Part shown: piece after piece, positions 7,042-15,165 of the stretch
How positions within the stretch are numbered: position 1 is the first letter of the stretch
How the letters are laid out: each line of letters starts with the position of its first letter
Assembly (NCBI GenBank): GCA_025965315.1
Contig: JAOPXD010000015.1
Coordinates: forward strand, 1-36,465
DNA length: 36,465 nt
Direction: 5' to 3'
Origin: Marmoricola sp.
Lineage (GTDB): Bacteria; Actinomycetota; Actinomycetes; Propionibacteriales; Nocardioidaceae
The notes under the pieces: generated by a model
The model's input: the letters and a program-made list of their open reading frames with translations, nothing else
What the model was told of the DNA's origin: nothing
The model's database searches: none
Position numbers and translations under genes: made by a program

Positions 7042-8250
7042 TCACTCCCCCGCAGCGGCCTGCCCGGCGATCAGTGCCGCGGCCAGTACCCGGAGGTCGC
7101 CGGCCTTGGCCGGGTCCAGTCCCGTGAGCTCGCTGACGCGGCGGAGCCGGTAGTGCAGCGTGTTCGCGTGCACGTGCAGCTCCTCGGCGGCGAGCTTGAT
7201 GTTGTCGTGCGCGAGGACGGAGCTCAGCGCCTCGACCAGGTGCGGGTTCCCGTCCAACGGACGGACCTTGGCGATCAGCCGTTCCCGCGCGGGGCCGGGC
7301 TGGGTGAGCTGGTACTCGGTGAGCAGGTCGTCGAGCGAGTAGACGCCGGGCGGCCGGCCCAGCAGGCGCGCCAACCTGGCGAGACGAACCGATTCACCGA
7401 CGGCGACCGGGATCTGGTGCTGCGCTCGATCAAGGGTCAGGCCGATGTAGGTGGTCGCGCCGAGCAGCTGGTCGACGTCGTCGACCACCGCGGCGAACGC
7501 GGCCGACGGCTCCGTCTTCAGGTCGCAGGCCGGAGCCAGGACGATGCCACCGGTCGACTCCAGCGTCGAGAACGCGCGGTCGCCGAGATGCTTGGTGATG
7601 ATCTCGGCCAGGGTGCGTACCCGTCGGCGATCCGCGACGTCGGCTGTCGTGCCCGAGGTGCTGCCAGCCTCTGGGTCCACCGCGCTGACCAGCTCGAAGG
7701 CAAGGACGTTGTAGGCGTCGGCCAGGCTCACCCGGGCCCGGGTCGCGAGCTGGGCAACGGGGCGGCCCGAGATCAACGCGGCGGTCAGGGCGCGGTGAAG
7801 CTCCTGCTCCTCGCCGTACAGCGCCTGGTTCTCGTCGAGGTACACGTCCGAGACCATCGGGAGCAGCTTCTCGAGGTAGCGCAGGGCGTGGTGCGAGGCC
7901 AGCACCAGCTCCTCCTGCTCCTCCGGCTCGGCCATCAGCTGCAGCTCGGTCAGGGCAGCCCGGGCCGCCGCCATGTAGGCGCCGAGCATCGCCGAGAGCG
8001 GAACGCCCTCCTGGGCCCGTCTGATCCCGGCCGAGACCGGTTCGGCCATCTCCTCGTCGGTCGGCAGCCGACCGTCACGCAGGAGCCGCAGGTAGAGGCG
8101 GACGTTGGCCATCATGTAGGTCATCAGCTCGCCCGCGACGACGTCCGCCGGCAGCTGGCCGTAGAAGTCGATGTCCTGGACGACCTGGTCGACCGCGCGT
8201 CGCGAGATCTCGGTGACCCGGCTCTGGGCACGGGCGAAGAGGTCGGGCAC
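7042..8250 (-). CDS. PucR/CdaR-type transcriptional regulator
   Basis: About 402 aa. The N-terminal half is helical; a GGDEF-like CdaR domain follows (around YNVLAFELVSAVDP to TYIGLTLDRAQH). The C-terminus holds the PucR helix-turn-helix (AAEELHVHANTLHYRLRRV). Such proteins activate or repress metabolic genes in response to small molecules; the inducer here is unknown. The start is uncertain. I chose the GTG at 8250 because the minus strand has a CATGAT hexamer 6 nt before it; an ATG at 8277 would add nine residues. A still longer open frame to 8364 would run through the strong hairpin at 8324-8359 and is unlikely. Its targets are not shown; neighbours on both sides are unrelated in function. 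Confidence 0.88.
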   Translation of the reverse strand: MPDLFARAQSRVTEISRRAVDQVVQDIDFYGQLPADVVAGELMTYMMANVRLYLRLLRDGRLPTDEEMAEPVSAGIRRAQEGVPLSAMLGAYMAAARAALTELQLMAEPEEQEELVLASHHALRYLEKLLPMVSDVYLDENQALYGEEQELHRALTAALISGRPVAQLATRARVSLADAYNVLAFELVSAVDPEAGSTSGTTADVADRRRVRTLAEIITKHLGDRAFSTLESTGGIVLAPACDLKTEPSAAFAAVVDDVDQLLGATTYIGLTLDRAQHQIPVAVGESVRLARLARLLGRPPGVYSLDDLLTEYQLTQPGPARERLIAKVRPLDGNPHLVEALSSVLAHDNIKLAAEELHVHANTLHYRLRRVSELTGLDPAKAGDLRVLAAALIAGQAAAGE

Positions 8251-8323
8251 CGGCCGATCATGGCGGACCCCGACCATTCGGACAAGAGCGACAGATGTCC
8301 CCGGCAACCCGTCGTACGTGGAA

Positions 8324-8359
8324 CCGTCGTGAGGCGGGCCCGCGCCCGCCACACGACGG
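8324..8359 (-). terminator. Strong hairpin after the VCBS-repeat gene
   Basis: The arms ccgtcgtgaggcggg (8324-8338) and cccgccacacgacgg (8345-8359) form a 15-bp stem with one A/A mismatch and a 6-nt loop. It begins 19 nt past the stop of the minus-strand beta-propeller gene and lies just upstream of the PucR-type gene. No T-run follows. Confidence 0.7.
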
Positions 8360-8378
8360 CGCACGCGCTGTCCTTCGG

Positions 8379-9599
8379 TCAGGGCGTGGTGTTCCGGATG
8401 ATCGACAGCGTGGCGAGACCGGGGATGCCCGAGCCGACCACAGCGATGTCCGGACGACCGTCGCCGTTGAAGTCGCCGATCGCCGGGGTCTGGGCACCGA
8501 TGTTCGCCGACGGCTTGGCACCGAGGGTGAAGGTGCCGTCGCCGTTGCCCAGCTCGATCACCTGCTGGAGGCCGGTGGTGTCGCTGGAGACCACGTCGAG
8601 GTTGCCGTCGTGGTTGAGGTCCGCGAGCGCACCCGACGACGGGTTGATCCCGGCCTGGTAGAACGTCGGCGCCGCGAAGCTCCCGTCCGCCTGGCCAAGC
8701 GCGACCGCCAGGTTGTGCTGGGTGTCGGTGAACTCGTTGATGGTCGCGACGTCGTCGCGGCCGTCGTGGTTGAAGTCCCCGACGAGGACGGTGCCCGGGA
8801 CCACGCCGACGAGCGAGACCATCGAGACCGACGTACCGGGCGTGAAGTGCCCGGCTCCGTCGCCGTCCATCGTGTAGACCCGGCCGGTGCCGGCATCCGA
8901 GACAGCGACGTCCAGCACGCCGTCGTGGTTGAAGTCGCCGGTGCCGATACCCGAGACGGCAACGTCGGTCGAGCCGACCGGGTAGCTGCTGTCGATACCG
9001 GGGGTGAAGGTGCCGTCGCCGTTGTTCAGCCAGGTCCTGACCCCGGTGGTGCCCTTGATGATGAAGTCCTGGTCCCCGTCACCGTCGACGTCGGCCACGG
9101 TCGCGTCTTGCTGGAACGCCTGCGCGTAGGTCGCGGTGTAGGACACCTTGAAGGTGCCGTCGCCGTTGCCGAGCAGGACCCAGACCTTGGCGTTGCTGCT
9201 GACCATCAGGTCGAGGGTCGGGCCAGCGTCGAAGTGGGCCGCCTTGATGATCTGGAGCGGCCCGACGTTCGGCACCGGGATCCTGGTGGTGTGCAGGAGG
9301 CTCGGGAAGGTGCCGTCGCCGTTGTTCTTGAACAGCACCGGCTTGCCGGCGGTGTAGAGGTCGAGCGAGATGACGTCGTCCTTGCCGTCGCCGGTGAAGT
9401 CTCCGGCCACCAGCGTCGAGCCAGCGACTCCTGATCCGCCGACGATGGGGGTCGTGTAGTTCACGGTCGGCGCGAAGCTGACCGTGGGAACGGTGGCGAA
9501 CGCCGGTCCGACGAGCGCGATCGGCAGGGCTACGGCAGCCAGGACGCCGGTACGACGCAGGAAGGCCGACCTGCGGGTGCCGGGAGGGGTGAGTACCAC
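8379..9599 (-). CDS. Secreted FG-GAP/VCBS-repeat beta-propeller protein
   Basis: A 406-aa exported protein. After a basic start (RRSAFLRR) comes a hydrophobic stretch ending in AFA near residue 35, a likely signal peptide; the double-arginine pairs leave Tat export possible. The rest is about seven repeats with calcium-binding DxDGDGxxD-type loops, such as GDFTGDGKDD, ADVDGDGDQD, GDFNHDGVLD and GDFNGDGRPD, alternating with NNGDGTF. These fold into an integrin-alpha-like propeller. No catalytic domain is attached, so it may bind a ligand or surface component. The GTG at 9599 is chosen because AGGAGA (9604-9609) precedes it and the signal peptide starts there; an upstream start at 9734 would spoil the signal peptide. 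Confidence 0.88.
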   Translation of the reverse strand: MVLTPPGTRRSAFLRRTGVLAAVALPIALVGPAFATVPTVSFAPTVNYTTPIVGGSGVAGSTLVAGDFTGDGKDDVISLDLYTAGKPVLFKNNGDGTFPSLLHTTRIPVPNVGPLQIIKAAHFDAGPTLDLMVSSNAKVWVLLGNGDGTFKVSYTATYAQAFQQDATVADVDGDGDQDFIIKGTTGVRTWLNNGDGTFTPGIDSSYPVGSTDVAVSGIGTGDFNHDGVLDVAVSDAGTGRVYTMDGDGAGHFTPGTSVSMVSLVGVVPGTVLVGDFNHDGRDDVATINEFTDTQHNLAVALGQADGSFAAPTFYQAGINPSSGALADLNHDGNLDVVSSDTTGLQQVIELGNGDGTFTLGAKPSANIGAQTPAIGDFNGDGRPDIAVVGSGIPGLATLSIIRNTTP

Positions 9600-9687
9600 G
9601 GGATCTCCTATCGGGGGGTCCGCCCCGGGTTGTCCGGGATGGATGTCTTGTCCGGTACACACTGGTTGCCCCGATACGGCGCAACCA

Positions 9688-9734
9688 TTGGGCAGGATCC
9701 CAACTCTGGGCAGCAGGTTTGTGGTTCTGCCCAA
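9688..9734. promoter_or_regulatory. Three TGGGCAG half-sites between divergent genes
   Basis: TGGGCAG occurs at 9689-9695 and 9707-9713, and its inverse CTGCCCA at 9727-9733. The outer pair extends to TTGGGCAG and CTGCCCAA. They lie in the 159-bp spacer between the beta-propeller gene and the ligase gene, just upstream of the ligase -10 box. An operator is possible but unproven. Confidence 0.3.
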
Positions 9735-9745
9735 AGCGCACGCTC

Positions 9746-9751
9746 TAGGCT
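9746..9751 (+). promoter_or_regulatory. -10 box, leaderless start of ligC
   Basis: TAGGCT followed by 7 nt and the ATG at 9759. It supports the ATG at 9759 over an upstream in-frame start. Confidence 0.5.
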
Positions 9752-9758
9752 CGGATCC

Positions 9759-10853
9759 ATGGACCTCCCGGTGATGCCGCCCGTGCAGCCCATGCTCGCC
9801 AAGTCCGTGAAGGGCATCCCGGATCCCGCGAAGTTCGAGGGCGGGTTGTCGTTCGAGCCCAAGTGGGATGGTTTCCGCTGCCTGGTCTTCAAGGACGGCG
9901 ACGAGGTCGAGCTGACCTCGCGCAACACCAAGCCCCTGACCAGGTACTTCCCCGAGGTCGTCACCGCTGCGCGTGAACAGCTCCCCGACCGCTGCGTGCT
10001 GGACGGCGAGCTGTTCGTCACCTCAGGCTCGCGCCTGGAGTTCGAGACCCTGCAGGAGCGGATCCACCCGGCCGCTTCGCGGATCACGATGCTCTCCGGG
10101 AAGACGCCGGCCTCGTTCGTGGCGTTCGACCTGCTCGCCCTCGGCGACGTGGACCTCACCGGCCGACCGTTCGCCGAGCGCCGTACCGAGCTCGAGCAGG
10201 CGCTCGGTGGCCTGACCGGCCCGATGTACCTGACCCGGACGACGCTCGATCCCGACGAGGCGGAGCGCTGGTTCGAGCAGTTCGAGGGCGCCGGGCTGGA
10301 CGGCGTGGTCGCCAAGCCGATGGCAGCGCCGTACCAGCAGAACGCCCGCACGATGCTGAAGATCAAGCACGCCCGCACCGCCGACGTCGTCGTGGCCGGC
10401 TACCGGCTCCACAAGAACTCCACCGAGGAGCGGCCGCTGCTCGGCTCCCTGCTGCTGGGCCTGTACGACGACGGGAAGCTCCAGCACATCGGCGTCGCTG
10501 CGTCCTTCACCGAGGCACGCCGCGCCGAGCTCGTCAGCGAGCTCCAACCCCTGGTCTGCGACATCGCCGACCACCCCTGGGGAGAGTGGCAGGAGTGGGC
10601 AGTCGCCAATCCTGATCGAGTTCCCGGGACCCAGAGCCGCTGGAGCAACGGCAAGGACCTCTCGTTCACGCCGTTACGGCCCGAGCTCGTCCTGGAGGTC
10701 GGCTACGAGCACATGGAGGGACGCCGCTTCCGGCACACGGCCCAGTTCAAGAACTGGCGCCCGGACAGGGACCCGGAGTCGTGCGGCTACGAACAGCTGG
10801 ACGAACCGGTCAGCTACGACCTGACTAAGGTGTTGGGTGTCGAGAAGTTCTGA
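9759..10853 (+). CDS. ligC: ATP-dependent DNA ligase, LigC type
   Basis: A 364-aa ligase that seals nicks using ATP. The nucleotidyl lysine is Lys35 in the motif EPKWDGFR. Further ligase motifs are VLDGELF, FVAFDLL, GLDGVVAKP and LKIKHART; the C-terminal part is the OB-fold domain. The length matches LigC, without the polymerase or nuclease domains of full LigD. Mycobacterial LigC works with a LigD-like polymerase in short-gap excision repair, and here such a polymerase gene lies about 1 kb away on the opposite strand (11877-12956). The start at 9759 fits both the ligase N-terminus (PPVQPMLAKS) and the -10 box. Confidence 0.92.
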   Translation: MDLPVMPPVQPMLAKSVKGIPDPAKFEGGLSFEPKWDGFRCLVFKDGDEVELTSRNTKPLTRYFPEVVTAAREQLPDRCVLDGELFVTSGSRLEFETLQERIHPAASRITMLSGKTPASFVAFDLLALGDVDLTGRPFAERRTELEQALGGLTGPMYLTRTTLDPDEAERWFEQFEGAGLDGVVAKPMAAPYQQNARTMLKIKHARTADVVVAGYRLHKNSTEERPLLGSLLLGLYDDGKLQHIGVAASFTEARRAELVSELQPLVCDIADHPWGEWQEWAVANPDRVPGTQSRWSNGKDLSFTPLRPELVLEVGYEHMEGRRFRHTAQFKNWRPDRDPESCGYEQLDEPVSYDLTKVLGVEKF

Positions 10854-10886
10854 TCCGACAACGCGAACGCGACTCCGGGAGGCGTG

Positions 10887-11423
10887 ATGGCTGACTACGA
10901 CGTGGTCCTGCTCATCGAGCAGCAACTGACCGCACAGGATGCTGCCCAGGTCCGCAGCCTGCACGAGGACATCGAGGACCCGGTCCTCTACCACCTGCTG
11001 GTTCCGGTCGAGGAGGTCACTCCCCCGGTCGAGACCGGCATCAGCGCCCTCGGATCCGGCGACGTGATGGCGGGCCTGCCGCTGGTGGTCGACCCGGAAC
11101 AGATGGAGGAGCTGCGCAACGACCTGGTCGACGACGCGAACTCCGTGCTGAGTGCCTCGATCGCCGCCCTGACCACAGCCGGCGGACGGGGCGTCGGCGA
11201 CATCGTCTCGACCGAGCCGATCGCCGCCCTCGCTGCGAAGGTGGCCGCGGTGGACGCGCGCGAGGCGATCATCCTGACCCGTCCGCACGTGGTCGCCGAG
11301 TTCTTCCACGTCGACTGGACCTCGCGCGCCCGTCGCAAGCTCGGCGTCCCGGTGCTGCACCTGCTCGAGCACGAGAACTTCGACGAGCAGGCCGGCGAGG
11401 GCGAAGGCATCAGCGGGTTCTGA
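10887..11423 (+). CDS. Hypothetical protein, possible universal-stress-like fold
   Basis: 178 aa, no signal peptide or membrane segment. The ATG at 10887 has GGGAGG (10877-10882) 4 nt upstream; a GTG directly before it is too close to this site. Predicted alternation of strands and helices, with YHLLVPVEE near residue 36 and AIILTRPHVVAEFFHVDWTS near 135, looks like a universal-stress-protein-type alpha/beta fold, but I do not see the ATP-binding glycine motif. The gene lies 33 bp after ligC on the same strand and is probably co-transcribed, so a link to repair or stress is possible by context only. Its stop lies 1 bp from the stop of the converging gene. Confidence 0.7.
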   Translation: MADYDVVLLIEQQLTAQDAAQVRSLHEDIEDPVLYHLLVPVEEVTPPVETGISALGSGDVMAGLPLVVDPEQMEELRNDLVDDANSVLSASIAALTTAGGRGVGDIVSTEPIAALAAKVAAVDAREAIILTRPHVVAEFFHVDWTSRARRKLGVPVLHLLEHENFDEQAGEGEGISGF

Positions 11424-11424
11424 G

Positions 11425-11880
11425 TCAGCCCATCACCCGGAGCTGGTAGTCGCCACGGGTGCGGGCGACGACGGTCCCGGCCTCGTCGATCACCTCGGTC
11501 ACCAGCTCGAAGTTGGACTTACCGTTCGTCAGCGCCTCGGCCTGGACCCGGTCGACCTCGGCGGGCGACAACGTGGTCCGCGCCGTCACCGCGGTCATCG
11601 CCGGGCGGAGGAAGTCGATCTCGACACGCTTCACCAGCGGGATCGCCCCGGGGACGTCGAAGCTCGCGCCACCGATGAGGCCGCCGAGCATCTCGGCGAC
11701 CGAGAACAGGCTGCCGGCATAGCTGACCCCGAAGTGGTTCACGTTCGGACCCGACGGGATCCGGGCGGCCGCGACCCCGGAAGCCACCTCGACCACCTCC
11801 AGCCCCATGGCACCGAGGATCGGTACCAACGTGTGCACGTTCTCCGTCGCAGCAACCAGGCGGGGCTCGGTCATCGTCAT
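11425..11880 (-). CDS. Hotdog-fold protein (YiiD_C/DUF4442-like)
   Basis: A 151-aa hotdog-fold protein of the thioesterase-like group. The central helix and following strand fit NHFGVSYAGSLFSVAEMLGG (about 48-67), and the later strands fit VKRVEIDFLRPAMTAVTARTTL. Hotdog proteins of this size hydrolyse acyl-CoA or carry no known activity; the substrate cannot be told. Its start overlaps the stop of the upstream polymerase gene by 4 bp (ATGA, 11877-11880), so it is likely translated with it; an in-frame ATG two codons later is possible. The operon link with a DNA repair polymerase is not explained by function. Confidence 0.82.
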   Translation of the reverse strand: MTMTEPRLVAATENVHTLVPILGAMGLEVVEVASGVAAARIPSGPNVNHFGVSYAGSLFSVAEMLGGLIGGASFDVPGAIPLVKRVEIDFLRPAMTAVTARTTLSPAEVDRVQAEALTNGKSNFELVTEVIDEAGTVVARTRGDYQLRVMG

Positions 11881-12956
11881 TCCTCTTTCCGGTTGCCGTC
11901 GGCGTCCCAGTGTTCCGCGACCTTCTTCGACGGCTGCACCCGAGGCGGCTCGCCGGGCATCTTCGGGTAGTCCGGCGGGTAGTTCAGCTCGACCGCCCCC
12001 TGCTCCTCGAAGGCATCGAGAAGCGGCTGCAGCGAGTTCTCGACGTCATCGATCCCTGCCCACGGGTCACCGTCGGACATCCGTTCGGGGACGGTGAACA
12101 GGTTCCACTGCTTCGGGTCGGTGACGTCGGCGATCTCGTCCCAGGTCATCGGGGTGGACACCGGGGCGCCGGCGAGCGGACGCAGCGAGTACGCCGACGC
12201 GATGGTCCGGTCGCGGGAGTTCTGGTTGAAGTCGACGAAGATCCGGGCTCCTCGCTCCTCCTTCCACCAGGCGGTGGTCACGCCGCTGTCACGCTTCTCG
12301 AGCTCGCGGCCGAAGGCGATCGCCGCATGCCGTACGTCGACGAAGTCCCAGCGCGGCTCGATCCGCACGAAGAGGTGGATGCCACGGTTGCCCGACGTCT
12401 TCGGGAACCCGGTCAGGCCGAGGTCCGCGAGCAGCTCGCGGGCGACCCCGGCGACCCGGACGACGTCGGCGAAAACGGTCCCGGGCTGAGGGTCCAGGTC
12501 GATGCGCAGCTCGTCGGGTCGGTCGACGTCGTGACGGCGTACGGGCCACGGGTGGAACGTCAACGTGCCCATCTGGGCGCACCAGACCGGGACCGCGATC
12601 TCGGTCGGGCACACCTCCTTCGCCGTCCGGCCCGACGGGAACGTCACCTCGCAGCTCTCGAGGTAGTCCGGCGCGCCCATCGGCACCCGTTTCTGGTAGA
12701 ACGCGTCGGCCTTCTCCCCGGGCCGCCCGGTCGCGAGCTTGATGCCCGGGAGCACGCCCGTGGGCCAGCGCTCGAGGGCGGTCGGCCGGTTCCGGAGCGC
12801 TCGCATCAGTCCGTCGCCGACGTCCGCGAAGTACTGCGCGACCATCAGCTTGGTGACATCAGGAGTCGTGTCCGTCGCCGGGTAGATCACGCGGTCCGGG
12901 CTCGAGACCCGGACGGCGCGGTCCCCCGCGATCACCTCGGCGGCAGGAGTAGCCAT
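11877..12956 (-). CDS. Stand-alone LigD-type polymerase/primase
   Basis: A 359-aa archaeo-eukaryotic primase-superfamily polymerase related to the LigD polymerase domain. Metal ligands are Asp153 and Asp155 (RIDLDPQ) and Asp242 (FVDFNQNSRD). The nucleotide-binding histidine lies in SGNRGIHLF (His194), and THFHP-type residues (TLTFHPWP) lie near 131-138. There is no ligase or nuclease domain, so it resembles mycobacterial PolD/Prim-PolC proteins, which fill short gaps and prefer ribonucleotides. The ATG at 12956 is chosen because a TACTGT box ends 6 nt before it; the open frame extends 104 codons further but that part overlaps the divergent SRPBCC gene. A ligC gene lies nearby. Confidence 0.9.
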   Translation of the reverse strand: MATPAAEVIAGDRAVRVSSPDRVIYPATDTTPDVTKLMVAQYFADVGDGLMRALRNRPTALERWPTGVLPGIKLATGRPGEKADAFYQKRVPMGAPDYLESCEVTFPSGRTAKEVCPTEIAVPVWCAQMGTLTFHPWPVRRHDVDRPDELRIDLDPQPGTVFADVVRVAGVARELLADLGLTGFPKTSGNRGIHLFVRIEPRWDFVDVRHAAIAFGRELEKRDSGVTTAWWKEERGARIFVDFNQNSRDRTIASAYSLRPLAGAPVSTPMTWDEIADVTDPKQWNLFTVPERMSDGDPWAGIDDVENSLQPLLDAFEEQGAVELNYPPDYPKMPGEPPRVQPSKKVAEHWDADGNRKEE

Positions 12957-12962
12957 GTCGGG

Positions 12963-12968
12963 ACAGTA
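12963..12968 (-). promoter_or_regulatory. -10 box, leaderless start of LigD-type polymerase gene
   Basis: The minus strand reads TACTGT, then 6 nt, then the ATG at 12956. The divergent SRPBCC gene starts only 49 bp away and has AACAAT (12993-12998) 7 nt before its ATG, so the two promoters overlap. Confidence 0.5.
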
Positions 12969-13005
12969 GTTCCCAGCGACGCCCGACGCTGCAACAATCA
13001 CCGCC

Positions 13006-13503
13006 ATGGGCCGACCAATGACTGTCAGTGACTCCGTCGACGTGGCGCTGGCGCCCGAAGCCGTCTGGGCCCAGGTGGCCGATCCGGCGCAGATGCCGCG
13101 CTGGAGCCCCGAGAACACCGGCGCACCGGTCGGGACCCCGGGCACCCCGCTCGGCGCCGGGGCCGTCTTCCACGGCACCAACAAGCGCGGCGCAGCGCGC
13201 TGGACCACCAGCTGCACCGTGACCACCTCGGAGCCCGGCAGGAGCTTCGGCTTCGACGTGCTCGCCATCGGTGTGAAGAAGCCGCGCCTGCGCGGTGCGA
13301 TCGCGAACTGGACCTACACCTTCGAGCCTGCCGGTTCGGGCACCAAGGTCACCGAGACGTGGACCGATCTGCGCCGCAGCTGGCCGGACTGGGCCGCTGC
13401 TGCCTTCGACAAGGTCGCCACCCGGGGCAGCCTGTTCTCGGAATTCCAGCGCCGCAACATCGCGAAGACCCTCGGCAACCTGAAAGCAGACCTCGAGGCC
13501 TGA
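13006..13503 (+). CDS. SRPBCC-family protein
   Basis: 165 aa with the START/Bet v1-like (SRPBCC) pattern: an opening strand SDSVDVALAPEAVWAQVADPAQMPRWSPE (residues 8-36, the usual VWxxlsDpxxxPxW signature), central strands, and a long C-terminal helix ending in NIAKTLGNLKADLEA. The fold makes a hydrophobic cavity for lipids or aromatic molecules; many members have no known ligand. An in-frame ATG four codons in (13018) is an alternative start. It diverges from the LigD-type polymerase gene and is followed 79 bp later by msrB on the same strand. Confidence 0.86.
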   Translation: MGRPMTVSDSVDVALAPEAVWAQVADPAQMPRWSPENTGAPVGTPGTPLGAGAVFHGTNKRGAARWTTSCTVTTSEPGRSFGFDVLAIGVKKPRLRGAIANWTYTFEPAGSGTKVTETWTDLRRSWPDWAAAAFDKVATRGSLFSEFQRRNIAKTLGNLKADLEA

Positions 13504-13569
13504 CCCACGGCCGAGACGGACGTCACGGTTTCGTCATGGTTCGTGGCTGGGTTCTCGCCTGGTGATCAG

Positions 13570-13575
13570 TAACCT
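13570..13575 (+). promoter_or_regulatory. -10 box, leaderless start of msrB
   Basis: TAACCT, then 7 nt, then the ATG at 13583. It favours this ATG over an upstream in-frame start at 13562. Confidence 0.5.
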
Positions 13576-13582
13576 TGGGGAC

Positions 13583-13990
13583 ATGGGTTACCAGGTCGAG
13601 AAGTCCGACGCCGAATGGCGTGAGCAGCTGAGTGCCGCCGAGTACGACGTGCTCCGCAAGGCCGGCACCGAGCGTGCCTTCGTCGGTGAGTACACCGACA
13701 CCAAGACGACCGGCGTCTACAAGTGCCGTGCGTGCCAGGCCGAGCTCTTCCGCAGCGATACCAAGTTCGACTCGCACTGCGGCTGGCCGTCCTTCTACGC
13801 ACCGCTCGCGGGCGACAGCGTCGAGTACCTCGAGGACCGCTCCTTCGGCAGCGTCCGTACCGAGGTCCGGTGTGCCAACTGCGGTTCCCACCTCGGACAC
13901 GTGTTCGACGGTGAGAAGTACGGCAACCCGGTCGATCAGCGCTTCTGCATCAACTCGATCAGCCTGACGCTGGAACCGACCGAAGACTGA
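13583..13990 (+). CDS. msrB: Peptide methionine-R-sulfoxide reductase MsrB
   Basis: MsrB reduces the R form of methionine sulfoxide in oxidised proteins. The 135-aa protein has two zinc CxxC pairs, Cys48/Cys51 (CRAC) and Cys97/Cys100 (CANC), the conserved HCGWPSF stretch (65-71), GSHLGHVF, and the catalytic Cys122 in RFCINS. Length and motifs are complete. Start choice rests on the -10 box and the usual N-terminus (KSDAEWREQLSAAEYDVLRKAGTE region). It is followed 17 bp later by a small membrane-protein gene that has its own -10 box. Confidence 0.95.
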   Translation: MGYQVEKSDAEWREQLSAAEYDVLRKAGTERAFVGEYTDTKTTGVYKCRACQAELFRSDTKFDSHCGWPSFYAPLAGDSVEYLEDRSFGSVRTEVRCANCGSHLGHVFDGEKYGNPVDQRFCINSISLTLEPTED

Positions 13991-13995
13991 ACCGC

Positions 13996-14001
13996 TACCG
14001 T
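13996..14001 (+). promoter_or_regulatory. -10 box, leaderless start of membrane-protein gene
   Basis: TACCGT, then 6 nt, then the ATG at 14008; it sits directly after the msrB stop. Confidence 0.45.
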
Positions 14002-14007
14002 CGGTCC

Positions 14008-14460
14008 ATGAGGTACGGCGGTCGTCAGGGTTCCATCCAACGCCCGACAGCGACACTCGTGCCGGTGGTAGCCACCAGTCTGTTCTTCGGGGTGCCCGTG
14101 TACTTCGTGGCGTTCCTGTTCGCCTACGGCTTCCAGGACTCCGTCGGCTGGAAGAACCACCTGTCGTTCCTCGCGGCGATCGCGATCTTCGCCGTGCTGT
14201 GCGGCCTCAGCGTCCTGTTGGCAGCAGTGTGGGAACCGGCCGTGACAACGGGCGAGCTCTTCGCGTTCGGTATCCAGGCCGCTCTTGCCCTGAACGCGCT
14301 GGTGGTCGGAATCGCAAGCCTCGTCAGCGATGCCAACACCGACCAGGGCTCGGTGACCGCTGGCTATCCGCAGGTCACCGATGCGCTGATCGCCGGTGCC
14401 CTTTTCGGCGTCTCGATCTTCTTCGGACGAAAGGCCTACCGGCTCACGGCAGTCCGTTGA
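14008..14460 (+). CDS. Hypothetical four-helix membrane protein
   Basis: 150 aa with four hydrophobic segments, about residues 17-41, 52-73, 82-104 and 124-141, and a basic N-terminus ([12 protein letters not shown]). It has no domain I recognise. The last 17 bp of the gene overlap the 3' end of the converging hemQ gene. The position after msrB is not informative on function; it may simply be a conserved neighbour. Confidence 0.75.
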   Translation: MRYGGRQGSIQRPTATLVPVVATSLFFGVPVYFVAFLFAYGFQDSVGWKNHLSFLAAIAIFAVLCGLSVLLAAVWEPAVTTGELFAFGIQAALALNALVVGIASLVSDANTDQGSVTAGYPQVTDALIAGALFGVSIFFGRKAYRLTAVR

Positions 14461-15142
14461 TCAGTACGGCCGTGTCCAGCCGCCGCCCGGTGTAGAACGG
14501 CACCTCTTCACGCACGTGCCGGCGGGTCTCCGAACCGCGCAGGTGCCGCATCAGGTCGACGATCCGGTACAGCTCGGCTGCCTCGAAGGCGAGCATCCAC
14601 TCGTAGTCGCCGAGCGCGAAGGACGAGACCGTGTTCGCCCGGACGTCCGGGTAGTCCCGGGCCATCTTGCCGTGCTCGGCGAGCAGCCGACGGCGTTCGG
14701 CATCCTCGAGCAGGTACCACTCGTAGGACCGCACGAACGGGTAGACGCAGATGTACGGCTGCACCTCCTCGTCGGCGAGGAACGCCGGCACGTGGCTCTT
14801 GTTGAACTCGGCCGGGCGGTGCAGCGCCATCTGGGACCACACCGGGTCGAGGCGACGACCGAACGCCGTCGAGCGGAACCGCTGGTAGGCGTCCTGGAGC
14901 TCGTCGGACGTCTCGGCGTGCCACCAGATCATCAGATCGGCGTCGGCGCGCAGGCCGGCGACGTCGTAGACCCCGCGCACCACCACGTCGGCCTCGGCGA
15001 ACCCGGCGAAGAGCGATTCGACCTCGGCGACCTCGGCAGCCCGGTCCACGGAGCCGAACAGGTCACGCAGCCGGAAGACCGACCACATGGTGTACCGCAC
15101 CATGTCGTTGATCTCGCGGGCCTTCTTCACGTTGGTCGCCAT
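14444..15142 (-). CDS. hemQ: Coproheme decarboxylase HemQ (ChdC)
   Basis: HemQ removes two propionates from coproheme to give heme b, the last step of the coproporphyrin-dependent pathway used by Gram-positive bacteria. The 232-aa protein belongs to the chlorite dismutase superfamily. The key residues of actinobacterial ChdC appear in place: catalytic Tyr134 (CVYPFVRSY), distal His117 (NKSHVPAF) and proximal His157 ([20 protein letters not shown]). GGGAGG lies 8 nt before the ATG at 15142. The gene is 23 bp downstream of hemG and probably in one transcript with it. Its 3' end overlaps the converging membrane-protein gene. Confidence 0.95.
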   Translation of the reverse strand: MATNVKKAREINDMVRYTMWSVFRLRDLFGSVDRAAEVAEVESLFAGFAEADVVVRGVYDVAGLRADADLMIWWHAETSDELQDAYQRFRSTAFGRRLDPVWSQMALHRPAEFNKSHVPAFLADEEVQPYICVYPFVRSYEWYLLEDAERRRLLAEHGKMARDYPDVRANTVSSFALGDYEWMLAFEAAELYRIVDLMRHLRGSETRRHVREEVPFYTGRRLDTAVLINGLP

Positions 15143-15165
15143 GCCGACATCCTCCCAAGGGTCAC

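Noticed and set aside
6137-7045. Apparent large fusion upstream of the HipA-like kinase
   Set aside because: The extra sequence is the PPK2 gene read in another frame; no frameshift is needed.
6139-8661. Open frame of 840 codons on the plus strand across three genes
   Set aside because: It crosses the PPK2 and PucR genes and the hairpin at 8324-8359, and has no domain; the minus-strand genes are clear.
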